From Rhizomucor pusillus (Eukaryota > Mucoromycota > Mucoromycetes > Mucorales > Lichtheimiaceae), in assembly GCA_900175165.2 (NCBI GenBank), contig FWWN02000524.1:1-64000 (forward strand): a stretch of DNA of 64,000 nucleotides, in the 5' to 3' direction. The position numbers and the translations under genes are program-made. Of the stretch, positions 1 to 10,631 are shown one piece after another. Each line of letters opens with the position of its first letter. Position 1 is the stretch's first letter. Below the pieces are notes generated by a model that did no database searches, was not told the DNA's origin, and saw only the letters and a list, made by a program, of their open reading frames with translations.

Positions 1-3000
1 TGTCATCATTGTTGTTCGCCATATGAATGAAAACCGCCCGGATATTGACGGCTGCCATGTGATCCCTATTCCATACCGTTCTGCAGGAATTGCACCTAAG
101 CACAGCATGGAGTTTTTGATCTGCAAGTTTGAGATTGGTCAAGCTGCGTTGCTGACATATCGGACAGATTTGAGATGTCACGTACTCATCTACGATACAT
201 ATGTGACAGCGAGACTGGGAGCAAGAGTTCAGGGTGTCATATCGATTGCATTCTTATCTTCTCCCAACTTACCTTCGAAGTCTTGCAGTATTGGAAAAGT
301 GCTGCCTTTATACGCTTCGTTGGACCCGACACTGTTCCACGCATGTTTGGTGCAAAGCTCCCATTACCAAATGGAATAATATATGACAGGTCTTGCAGTC
401 TTGTTACCCCCGTCAAAAGAAATAGAGGGGGACATTTCTCAAGCTTTTCCGTAGTTGGAGGCAGCGGTGTAATTGATGATACTTCTTGCTGCTGCCGATC
501 AAGAACTTCACAATCTCGGTTGTTGCTTTCTGTCGATTGATGTATGTCTTGAATTTCAATTTGTTGAACCTTCAAATTAACGTGAGCAATGTATCGTTAT
601 GTTCAATACCATTATACTACTACCTGAATTCATGGTCGAAAAATGTACAAATACGACTGTGATTTTCAATTCGATATGATATGTTTGCTTTCAGGTTATC
701 CAAACTTGCTGTCTTCATTGATGGAATACGATCGACATTTTGTTTAACCTGCGGATCTTGCTTGGAATACTTTGCGCGGGTTTCGGTTGCTTGTTGTAGC
801 TACAGACGTCGTAGTATTCTTTCGATGAAAGTTTCCGAATGTGATGTTGGTCCTCCACACCGCCATCCGCTGCGACAAAGGTCTGGTTTATGCCAGGATC
901 AACTCCCCAAATGACAGGATCTTTTGCAAGCAAACGCTGGAACCGTGAGGGCGTTAAAGGGTCCTGCTTGTCCTTCTTGGGCTTCTTAAAAATAAACTGG
1001 ACATCGTAACCGTCCGTTCGAATACGGTCCCTAAATATTGCATTAATTAGCACATCCGATCTTGCAAGAGGCAGACATAGATAGCTAAAAGAGCTTACCA
1101 AAACAATATTTTTTCTGTCTGAAGACTTTCCACGGTAGGGAGCCCAATCTTCTGCATATCAAAGACGTTGAAATATTCTTGACGAACATTCGCTTGGTTC
1201 AGTTGTCCATCTTTAGCGGTACGAATGCCAGCTTGTACGAGAGTCTTTGTAAATGATTGATTATCCAGCGTGACGTGTCGAGGTTGAAAAGAGTAAACCG
1301 GAAATATGGTAAACCGTCGAGCTCCCCTGGGGTCTGTGTACTTTTCGTGTCTTGGCTTCGAGCGCTTTCCTTGTGTCGGCAATAAAGGCTGGTAGTTCTG
1401 GGTACGATGGATGGTCTCGAGTTGGAAGGCCTCTCGGGCGAATGCATCGTACAGAGTCGACGTAGGGAGAATAGGGAGCGGGAGAGGCGCCGAAAGAACA
1501 TGATGGGTGTCGCCTTGATCATCGACCACGAGGATGGTATTCCCAAATTCGTTGATATACTGATAGACGTACGAGTGACTCGGGTCGATTTGATTGCGAG
1601 ATGTATGGCGAAGTTTTGTTTGGATAATACGATGAGCGAGAGGATGCGAGTTGCGTAGGATCGGTGATTACTGTGATCGGTGGGGACATAGTAGATATCG
1701 TTCTTCATCCCGTAAGCCCTCCACGACTCGCACAACAATACGACGGAATACTCATCCACATATATTTCACTTGGCAATGGTGTTGTAAACTTCTTGGCTA
1801 AAGTAAGAGTGCCCTCTGACGTAATAGCATTGCGTACAGCCGCCTTGAGAGATCGAAACAGCGGTTTAGAAAGGGATATTTTCTTGAGAACCATCTGCAA
1901 ATTATATAAATCAGTAAATATTATTGCCAACTTCTCATATGCAAGCTCATGTTGGTACCTCATGTACGTTTCTATGTATGAATGCCCAGGATACGTAATT
2001 TTGTGGTTGATGATCTCGGATGGACACCTGCCGCTCAAGTCGCTGTAAGATCGTGTGAATCCATTTCATATGTAGGTGTGGTTTGGCGTTTAATTCAACA
2101 TCAGATATCGGAAGAGGACCCATTTGTGCTTTTAGAGCGTTGACGATGGCATTGACAACATTCTGTTGCTCTTTTTCAAGCTTTGATACAATTGCCGGTA
2201 CCGAAAGAGTATCTTTTGACGCGGTGCTCTTTTCATAGGCATATGACACGATGGCCCTTCTCTCCGAGGTGGTAGTGTTTTTAATATAAAAAGCATCCGT
2301 GACATCCGACGCCCGCATCAGAAGATATTGGATGGTTTTCGGTTTGAAATTCGCCGTTACATGTGACCGAACCAGCTCTTCATACTCCTTTGCTTGCTCA
2401 GATATAAGCGTCATAAAACCTTTTCCTTTGAAACGTTCAGGTGCAAAATGTGGACAGTTTTTCTTGAATCTGTTGAAGCATTTCCTTGATATTCTCGGGC
2501 GCCTTCGTTCCTTGTGAAGCGACAATTGCGAAGATTGCATAGAACAGATAGTGGAACATTGGAGGAATTATCCGGTTGTTTTGAAGGCAATCGAGAATAA
2601 AATAGTTCGCAAATAGAGATCCAGCATAAGTGACATCTCGGACATGCAGTACAACTTTTCGGATAATGGATATAATCGTTGCCTCTTTGCAAGTATTTTC
2701 GAGGGAACTGATTATCACAGATTTCCTCTTGAGGGTGGTAAGAGTTTGGTGTGGCGGCTTATAATTGTCACAGTCCTTATGGCTGCTTCTTGAATGTCCT
2801 TCTTTGCCACAGCTGGCACACTTGACAATGGTTTTCCTTGGCTTATTCTCAGCTTGCTTTGCTGCCCGTTTTGCATCTCTTTTGGCATTTGCGAGTTCGA
2901 ATTTTTCTTCTTTCTTTGACTTCTTGGGTGGCAAACATGTAACGGATGAGGCTGCACTGGATGACGAAGCAATAGCAGACAGTGATGGAAATTGTGCGCA

Positions 3001-3257
3001 TAATTTTAGTCCTGATACTAATGGGCATACTTCACATTTCGAAAACTTACTGCCGTCATTTGTCTTCCGTTTATCGCCTACATTGAGGGTGGAATCCCCT
3101 TCAACTGTAAACGTTTTCAGCTATTGCCGAAAGAATATATGTAAACTTGATGGCTACAACAACCTGCAGAGCCTTGAACAGGATCTCGAACAGGGCCTCT
3201 CAATTTTCTTGGCAAGCGTACCGGTTGAAAATCGTTATCATCGTCATCAATATTCAT
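1..3257 (-). CDS. Fanzor (eukaryotic TnpB-like) RNA-guided nuclease gene, 3'-partial, frame-broken
   Basis: Fanzors are eukaryotic homologues of TnpB, RuvC nucleases guided by an RNA from their own element. I place the start at the ATG at 3257. A 59-nt intron (3105-3163) joins it to a Cys-rich basic segment with a zinc knuckle (C-x2-C-x4-H...H-x2-C, about 2790-2830). The RuvC-I motif WGVDPG has its Asp at 898-900. After introns at 1031-1098, 570-623 and 215-272 come the block FKTYINRQKAT, the motif PFGNGSF, VDEY with its Glu at 185-187, the zinc ribbon CPIC...CNSC, and WNRD with the RuvC-III Asp at 62-64. The frame breaks near 2455 (a T4 run), 2030, 1665 and 425, so it may be decaying, misread, or hold introns I missed. 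The C-terminus lies beyond the window. Family assignment is firm; activity is unknown. Confidence 0.85.
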
Positions 3258-4040
3258 CTTTCCAGACGAAGGTCAATTACGGATAGATCCATGAGGCAAC
3301 AGTCCGCTTTTAGTATCTTACTTTAATGTAAAAACGAAATGTGTAGAACGGGAGGAGAGGAATTGAAAAGAGACGAAAGAAAGGAAAAATGGAATGTGGG
3401 GATGAGTGATTCAATTTTATGTACGCGCGGCAGGCATTTTCAATTTCAAAGCCAAATGAAAAAGTTTGCTTCCGTAAAATCTTTGATATCCATTCATAGA
3501 AGAACTTCTCATCTGTTATGAATTCTTGCTATTGTGTACAATCTTTTCCCACGTTGTTGGATCAGGTAGTACGTCTTCCCTATATTTATCCTCAATCGAC
3601 GATACTCTCTAACAGCATACACTTCTTATGCAGCAAAATATGAGCATGATTACTGAAGCCAACTCTGCTTATCTCTCACAGTTTATTTCGTGGAAAGCAC
3701 ACAGCTCAAGTTCTTAGAAACTATCAATCTCGAGAAGGCTCGTTTTGTAGGCTTTAGTGTCTAATTAGCGCAGTCTTGCAAGGAAAGTATGTTTCTGGTA
3801 GTATTAAGAGGGAATTCAATGCTGTTCGGTAAGTACTGGAAGGTACGAATATCTTGACATTAGCAGGATTGAATGAGCACCGTGAATACAGGAGCATGAT
3901 CCATTCTCGCAATGCTGATAATATGGTACCTTGGTCTCAACATCAAGAATATTCTGTTGAAGAAGAAAAGAAGAGCGCAAATATAGGGAAATCATGGGAA
4001 TGGATTCCCGTTCATTCATGAGAAGTGGTACAGAAGTAAG
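3258..4040. other. Spacer between Fanzor gene and Helitron remnant
   Basis: AT-rich stretch upstream of the Fanzor start. I see no credible reading frame, RNA gene or terminal inverted repeat. It probably holds the Fanzor promoter and possibly the left end of its element, but no boundary is visible. Confidence 0.4.
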
Positions 4041-4055
4041 AATTTTATTTTAATA

Positions 4056-4070
4056 CTAGCCTGCGGCTAG
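4056..4070 (-). repeat. Palindromic hairpin at probable Helitron 3' end
   Basis: A perfect 6-bp stem (CTAGCC/GGCTAG) around a 3-nt loop. On the minus strand it ends in CTAG followed by T, consistent with the CTRR terminus and the A^T insertion site of Helitrons. It lies about 360 nt past the helicase stop codon. Confidence 0.5.
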
Positions 4071-4144
4071 ACTCGCTTCGCTTCGTCTTGAGGGACGTAG
4101 ATGTTTTCAGCAGATTCGAGTAGTAGGTGCAAAGCAAAATAGTA

Positions 4145-4188
4145 AATGGAGGTTTGCTCGACTTGCTTGGCCCTCATAAACCTCCATT
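4145..4188. repeat. 11-bp perfect stem-loop
   Basis: AATGGAGGTTT at 4145-4155 pairs perfectly with AAACCTCCATT at 4178-4188 across a 22-nt loop. It sits inside the probable 3' subterminal part of the Helitron and may be a rolling-circle termination structure or a copy of a non-autonomous family. Confidence 0.55.
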
Positions 4189-4426
4189 CTCCAGCGGTTT
4201 TGCATCCGCTTCGCTTCTGCAAGCACAGCGCCATCGAATTCCCGGTTTATTCAGACCGGCGCTCGCATGAAGCATTGGTGAGAAATATCAAATAGATGTC
4301 TTTTTTTCTTTTCTTCCAAGGAGGTTCTGCCCTCTCCAGAACTCCCCTCTCCTACGGAAGGCTTCCTATTCAATACTTGATGCCTATAGTCTATATTTTA
4401 TTCGTATACTTCGTCTATACAGTAGT

Positions 4427-4630
4427 CTATATTCTATCCATATACTTCTCTGTATACGATATTGCGAGTGCTGTGGTGGGAGTAGATGCGAACGGAAAGA
4501 AGATAGAGATGGAGTTGGGTGAGCATACGCGGGAAAGTACAACGTGAAGTTGGCCATGTGAAAAGACAGGGGAGGGAAGATATAAGCTCATATGCTTCAT
4601 AGTTTGTCCTTGACTTTTGTGTATAGTCAT
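4427..4630 (-). pseudogene. Helitron PIF1-like helicase C-terminal fragment
   Basis: The translation opens with MTIHKSQGQT, the late conserved helicase motif of PIF1/Helitron helicases, followed by HGQLHVVLSRV and a normal-looking end. The walker motifs and the rest of the helicase are absent. The fragment lies downstream of the N-terminal fragment on the same strand with only about 70 nt between, so an internal deletion joined the two ends of the original gene. Confidence 0.7.
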
Positions 4631-4700
4631 TGCAAAGGCTATACGGACTGGGAATTGGTGGCGGCATAAAATGAATGGAAGAGAATCATTGAAGAAGATT

Positions 4701-5460
4701 TCAATGCATTAAAGTAGATATTTGTGCGAATGGCGGTGTCTGTCCATTTTCTGGAAGCATAGGGCCGATACAATGCGATACTCTTCCTGAAATTCTGAAA
4801 CTGTAGGCGCCATGGATAGCATTGGCAACGGTTTCATCCAGCNTGACACCGANGGANGAAAATNCAAAGACANTGTTGTAANCATGGACGTTTTGACGGA
4901 AGTCGCGTGCAGCAGCGTTGTTTTCTTTCCAAAGAGATTGAAGAGGTTCAGATGGTGGCTGTGGTAGTGAAGGTCGATGTTTCCATTTTTGCAACAAAGA
5001 TTAAGCACTGGATCCTGCCTTGATCCTGATACTCTCTCGAATAACCACATTTTGGCATCACAAAAAGGGCAATTCACTCTTGTCTGAGGCAATGTATGCC
5101 TGTGCTCGACGACATCTCTACCAGAAACCATATGCTCAGCGAATTTTGGTTGTCGAGCGATACGCATGGAATCATTCGAAATAACTTGCGTAGCAACAGC
5201 GCCTGCTATGCTTGCAATTTCCATTTCATCGTAGTTTCGACGCCGAGGGCTATCAATCAATTCGATGATATCAATATCATGAGGTAAATATTTCCAAAAC
5301 NAATGAAGACTACATTATCTGAAGAGTATTCAATGATGGGCTAAACCTTGTTTGTTGCTCATTTTGGTCTCGCTCTGTCGATCTATTGAAGTCTCAAATG
5401 ATCTGTTCGCCCACAGCTGTTGCAAGAACATCGCGGGGTAATAATTGGATGCTCTTGTTT
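4701..5460 (-). pseudogene. Helitron helicase-like N-terminal fragment
   Basis: A Cys-containing stretch near 5385-5450 (CNSCGRTDHLR) resembles the zinc knuckle found upstream of helitron-like domains in fungal elements. Then follow NCPFCDAKMW, CCKNGNIDL and, in a neighbouring frame, a region matching the Helitron helicase-like N-terminal domain: an LDETVA-like segment, then a Y-S-F-R-I-S-G segment and H-C-I-G-x-M-L-P. The frame switches near 4980, and ambiguous bases blur about 40 nt. It ends abruptly near 4701 without the HUH Rep motifs, so it is not functional. Confidence 0.65.
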
Positions 5461-5890
5461 GAAGTCCATTGTTGTTCTGAAAAAAAGACTCAACAAAACG
5501 CAGATGTGAAAACAGTAAAAAAGCTTTTCCCAACTGCATATAACCTTCCTCGCTTGTAAAGAGTGTATCACCTATTATGCTTGATGAAAGAGATGTTTCT
5601 CACGACCCACAGGCAGCCGATGGTAGTTGCGAGGGTGTTTGAGACCATACTCAATTTGCGAATTAGCTGGCAGAAAAGGAAATTTTTTTCATGATTTTTT
5701 TTTTATTAAAGTAGAGACAGCCGTCAAAGCAGTGGATATAACTAGGTAAAGATCTCGACATATTACTGTTTTCAAGTGATTACCATTAATGCAGTTCAAA
5801 TTCGTTTGGGCAGAAACTTAGGGTATCCAAGGCGATTTTGCATAAGCCATCCAATTATTTTCGGGCCGCCTTCTCGTTCTAGCAAAAGTT

Positions 5891-8800
5891 ATGCCTAAAG
5901 TGAGCACCGAGTACATTGGCATTGGCTGCAACCGAACAACACATGCGGCAGCCTGGGGAGTAAGCGGTCTCGTCGCATTCGCTGCCAGCAAGCTTGTAGC
6001 GCTTTACGATCCTCTGGTACGACAGCGTGGCGATCAGTGATCAACTAGACGATGTTGTTGTTAACACGGGCAGTAGGACAAGACACGCCGAGGCGTCCGC
6101 GAAACGTTGCAAGGTCATACTGAGCGTGTTATCTGCGTTGAATTTATCGAACAAGGCAAGCATCCTATTTGACGACAAGAAACGATTATTTTCTTCGTCT
6201 ATCTAACACGACTTTTTTTTCTTTATTTAAAAAGGTATCCCATCGCAGGATGCAGCGCTCGTATCTGGATCGGCAGACGCTACGGCCAAAATATGGAAAA
6301 AGAACAAGAATGGAGAGGTTAGAATGAGTAAAAATCGACGACGACGATGCAGCCTACAGTTACTGAATTCGGGATGTAGTGGATCAACTCTGCGACGTTG
6401 CAGGGCCACTCGGGTGCCGTCGAAACCATTGGAGTTATGCGTGCGCTGAAATACATTGATGGCTCGCCGGATCTGATCGCTACAGGCTCAGCCGATGGCA
6501 CGATACGTATTTGGGAACGAGAAGTTATAGATGATGCGCATGGTACGGCTGGGCTTTTGACTCAAGAGGGGAAGAAGGGGAGAGAATACTGATAAAGGGT
6601 CTTCTTTCGCGGATAATAGACGAGGTATCCATGCTCCAGGTCATTGAATGCGGTAACAAGTATCCCACAGCGCTAGCCATGTCCTATCTGCCGGGAAGCA
6701 ACATTCCAGTCATTGCTTGCGCGCACACTGACAAGAAGATTTCAGTTTTTATCTACCAAAATTCTGCAAAGCAGTTCAAAAAGGCACATGTGCTTCAAGG
6801 ACACGATAACTGGGTCAGATCCTTGGCATTTGCTACCTACACTGGTGACGAGCAAGAAGCAACTGGAACCAACCATACCTTGAAGCACGGCGATCTTATG
6901 CTTGCGAGTGGATCTCAGGACAAGTATATCCGTCTCTGGAAAATCTCGCCACACAAAGAAGCACCCAAGCAACCTCAGCAGGAAAATAATAATGAGAAGA
7001 ATGGAATCACGGATGATTTACTGCAGGCGTTGCAGGAAAGCGCACTGTAAGCTCACATATTTGTTTGTCGAGAATGACTGGGACTAAACAATATTATTGC
7101 AGGACTGGAGAAAATGTGTTGAGTACGAGAGCGCATATTGTGGACGTAGAGGATGAGGCTGATCCCTCCAGGTCAGTTAAATGATCCTTTTTGCTGGTAG
7201 AGGAGGAGGAATTCTAATATACAAATGACTAGAAAATTGCAATACTCTCTCATGTTCGAAGCGTTGCTAATGGGACACGATGACTGGGTCTTTAGTGTCT
7301 GTTGGGAGCGTCCTCGCGAGAGAAAAGGCTAGTTGATAGAATGTTTCTCTAGATGATTTGATCTCTATTAATGCGAAGCTATAGATAATACCGGTACGAT
7401 GTCATACATGCAACCCATGAGACTGTTGTCTGCCTCTAGCGATAAGTCAATGATGATTTGGAGACCTGATCCTGCGACTGGCGTCTGGGTGAACGAGGTA
7501 AGAAAAGGAAGAGGAAGGATAAAGCATGAACTGCGCGTATAAACTGAACGCATAGGTCCGTATGGGTGACATTGGAGGAAACAGCTACCTCGGTTTCCAA
7601 GGCGCATTGTTTGCTCCTGATGGATCTCACGTTCTGGCGCACGGTGCCAACGGTTCCTTCCATCTCTGGAAGAATGTATCCAGCGAAGACGAAGGTTAAT
7701 TTTATATATACCTAAATCTCTTTGTTCGTGTCACTCACTAGGGATGGTCAACAGATATTAGCCGCTGGGCTCCTCAAGTGGCTATCAGTGGACACTTTAA
7801 ACCTGTACAAAGTATTGCTTGGGACCCCAAGTCTCGTTACCTACTATCGGCGAGGTAATCAATGATCAAACAAAGTGATAGGATATAAATGTCTAACGCA
7901 ACAATGAAACAATTAGTTTGGATCAGACAACTCGTCTGCATGCACCGTGGGTGCACCAAGTCGATGGCGAAAAAGTAGTTACATGGCACGAAACTGGCCG
8001 TCCGCAGATCCATGGCTACGATCTCAAGTGCCTCTCTTTTGTGCACGGATGGCAGATCGTTTCTGGAGCCGACGAGAAGGTTTGCTGATATCTTTATATC
8101 TTCGAGATAATTCTGACATTGCCTTCCCCTCTTAGGTCCTGCGTGTATTTGATGCTCCTCAGTCATGCGTAAAAAGTTTAGCAAAGTTGACAGGTCATGA
8201 AGAAATTGTTTCCGAAATCGTACGTTACAATAGAAATGGCATTCCTTTTTTCTTTGCTCTAACGAGTTGCATACAGGGTAGCAGACCAGTGGCAGCCAAC
8301 GTACCAGCTCTTGGTCTATCGAACAAGGCTGTGTTTGAAGGTAAAAAATGTAAGTGTGTCGCGTAGACTTTGGACTTACGCCCTTGGCAGGTGATATCCA
8401 AGAAATGGAGAACGCGGAGGAAGATCACACCATGTTACAGAGCTACACCAGGAGCGGATCGTCTCCTGCGTCGTTGACAGAAGTCATGGACCATCCCCCC
8501 TTTGAAGAGCATTTGTTGCAACATACCCTCTGGCCAGAAGTCGAGAAATTGCAAGTGTTATTAATCATTCCATTCAACCATTTGTCAATTACTCACACGA
8601 TTATTTCTTACTACTAGATATGGTCACGGATACGAAATAATCTCTGTAGAGGCTAGCCACGACGGCAAATACGTTGCATCTGCATGCAAGGTAAGAGAAG
8701 AACACAGCAACAGCAGCAGTATAACATTTTGTCCATGTATGCTAACTTGATTCTTAAAAAACCAGGCAGCAACGCCAGAGCACGCGGTAGTTCGGATATT

Positions 8801-9578
8801 CGAAACTGGAAACTGGAAAGAATTACCAGGCAAAGTGGCAGGACATACATTGACGGTCACCCGAGCACGGTTCTCGCACAATGACCGTTGGCTTCTCACT
8901 GCATCCAGAGATCGCATGTGGTGTCTGTCAGAACGAAAGGATGACGATCCTGGTAAATATTACAAGCCGTCGTATTCTGAAAGTAGTATCCAGTGATTGA
9001 CTCAACTGTTATGCATAGACGCACCGTACCAAATCGTAGTAAAGAACAAAGCACACGCGCGTATCATTTGGGACTGCTCCTGGAGCCACGATGATCGAAT
9101 GTTTGCCACCGGTTCTCGTGACAAGTCCATCAAGATCTGGACACAGAAGGACAACAACAGTGCAGAGTGGGTGTGCGTCGCAACGATCAAATGCGCCGAA
9201 GCAGTAACATCGGTTGAATTTGCTCCCGTATTAGTAGACGATCGGTGAGTAGTAACACCATCCATTGGTTGTGAATGGTCACACACTGAGCCCATCTTTT
9301 CCTGTGCAGTTACATTTTGGCAGTAGGTCTCGAAGACGGCCAACTTTTGCTGCTAGGTGCAAAGCAACAAGATATCACCCAGTGGGAAACCTTGTTGCAG
9401 GTCGAAAGAAGGCAAGTTCGATGATGATATAACTACTGCGTGTGTCTTTTGCTAAATTCGCTATACTAGGTTGTGCCACGCGGGTGTTGTCAATTCACTC
9501 TCATGGCGCGCGCAGCCGCTGCAGCTGGCATCCGCAGGCGACGACAATGCTGTCCGAATCCTCAATGTACATATATAA
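5891..9578 (+). CDS. ELP2: Elongator complex subunit 2 (WD40)
   Basis: Elp2 is the twin WD40-propeller scaffold of Elongator, which modifies wobble uridines in tRNA. The ATG at 5891 gives [10 protein letters not shown], followed by at least ten short exons. WD repeats are plain: [63 protein letters not shown], then [23 protein letters not shown] and [10 protein letters not shown]. Phrases such as [13 protein letters not shown] and [13 protein letters not shown] identify Elp2 rather than a generic WD40 protein. Intron 2 (6156-6234) starts with GC, not GT. The junction near 7310-7390 is unresolved. The stop is TAA at 9576-9578, with AATAAA at 9604. It converges on prefoldin 6 with only 83 bp between. 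Confidence 0.93.
6156..6234 (+). other. GC-AG intron in ELP2
   Basis: The frame runs ...FIEQ|G IPSQD only if the exon ends CAAG at 6155, the intron starts GCAAGC and ends AAAAAG. A CTAAC branch-like site lies near 6203. GC donors are a minor but genuine class, and this one has the strong AG|GCAAG context they usually need. Confidence 0.7.
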
Positions 9579-9661
9579 AACTTGTTTCTAAACCAAAGTA
9601 GAAAATAAAAACGCGGGCGTCGACGATGCAGCCTGGTATTATTATCGTTGTATATTTATTA

Positions 9662-10239
9662 TTATTGCGCTTGCGTCCGTGCTTGTTGGAATTGCATCTG
9701 TAACTGAGCCAGCTCTCCCTTCTTCTTCTCGGACTTTGCTGTCAAATCCTCCAACTGCTTTTCTACGCGTTCACTGTCATCGACAAAAAAGAATATGCTT
9801 AACAACAGGGTCGTGTCTCCAATAACAACAAGATCACAACTCACATTTCTTTGCGGATAAGCTCCAGACGGTTTTTAACGTTTGTCGATGCCTCTGCCTT
9901 TTCTTGCTTCACGAGTACCGGGCCAATAAGTTTGTATACATTTGCATCCTCCTCCAAGTGCTCCAATTCCTAGATCGCGCGCGCGCGCAGAACGCGTCAG
10001 TGGAAAGAGGATATTGAAAGCGAGATTGCTACTCACTTTGCCGACAAGTTCGTTTTCTTGCAATTGGGAATCCAGTCGTTGCCGAGATTCTATTGCTTTT
10101 GCAAGTTCTGGCAGGCAGGCGAGGATTAGATGAAAGTAATTTAAGATCGTAGTTAGCCGAAAAAGAAACCTTTTTGGATCTGTTGGAAAGATTTGGATTC
10201 TGTTTCGAGTTTGGCTTCCAAGACTGACAGGGACGACAT
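9662..10239 (-). CDS. Prefoldin subunit 6
   Basis: Beta-type subunit of the cytosolic prefoldin hexamer, which passes unfolded actin and tubulin to the CCT chaperonin. The ATG at 10239 starts MSSLSVLEAKLE. The second exon has RQRLDSQLQENELVGK and the third ELEHLEEDANVYKLIGPVLVKQ, the signature hairpin of the Yke2/KE2 family. The last exon is a coiled coil ending QLQMQFQQARTQAQ. Four exons give about 120 residues, the usual length. Intron 2 carries a short (CG)n run near 9978-9990. The 3' end faces the ELP2 3' end. Confidence 0.93.
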
Positions 10240-10631
10240 ATTTTCTTTTGGTAAGAAAGACAACGCGGCGGCGAGAGCGGAGCCGCCTTCCTTCCTTCCT
10301 TGATAATATGCAAAAATCACACACCAGTGGGGGGGGGCGGGTTTCAGTTTTTAACTGAAGATGCAAAGTTGGAATATATATATTTATCTTTGGCAATGCA
10401 AGTGCAAATAATATAAAAAACAGCGAATAAAATGATAGCGAAAGAAGCAGTACATGTACATGCAAACGATGCTAAGGAAGAAGAAAGCCAGGGAATGACA
10501 AGAGATGCTGCAGTAAAGTGAAAACAATTGCGTACGTACGTTAGAATAACATCAAACGAGAAAAAAAAAGATGAAAAGAAGACAAGGAGGAGGAGATTTT
10601 TTGGGTAGAGTTGCTGATGAGTCGACTTGCT
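10240..10631. other. Intergenic region upstream of prefoldin 6
   Basis: Contains a G-run (GGGGGGGGCGGG near 10329), A-rich tracts and a TATATATATTTA stretch near 10375. No coding signal seen. It should hold the prefoldin 6 promoter and the 3' end of the next gene. Confidence 0.4.

Larger units (their letters stand above)
4040..5600 (-). mobile_element. Decayed, internally deleted Helitron
   Basis: Two minus-strand fragments of a Helitron Rep/helicase lie in the expected order: the N-terminal helitron-like domain (about 4701-5460) and the final PIF1-type helicase motif (4427-4630). The rolling-circle Rep core and most of the helicase are missing. Beyond the helicase stop, the minus strand reaches an 11-bp stem-loop (4145-4188), purine-rich GAAGCGAAGC runs, and a hairpin ending in CTAG followed by T (4056-4070). 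That matches the CTRR-T ending of Helitrons, so I take it as the likely 3' terminus. The 5' TC end was not found. Ten ambiguous bases fall inside the element (4843-4882 plus 5301), as expected when copies collapse in assembly. Confidence 0.65.
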
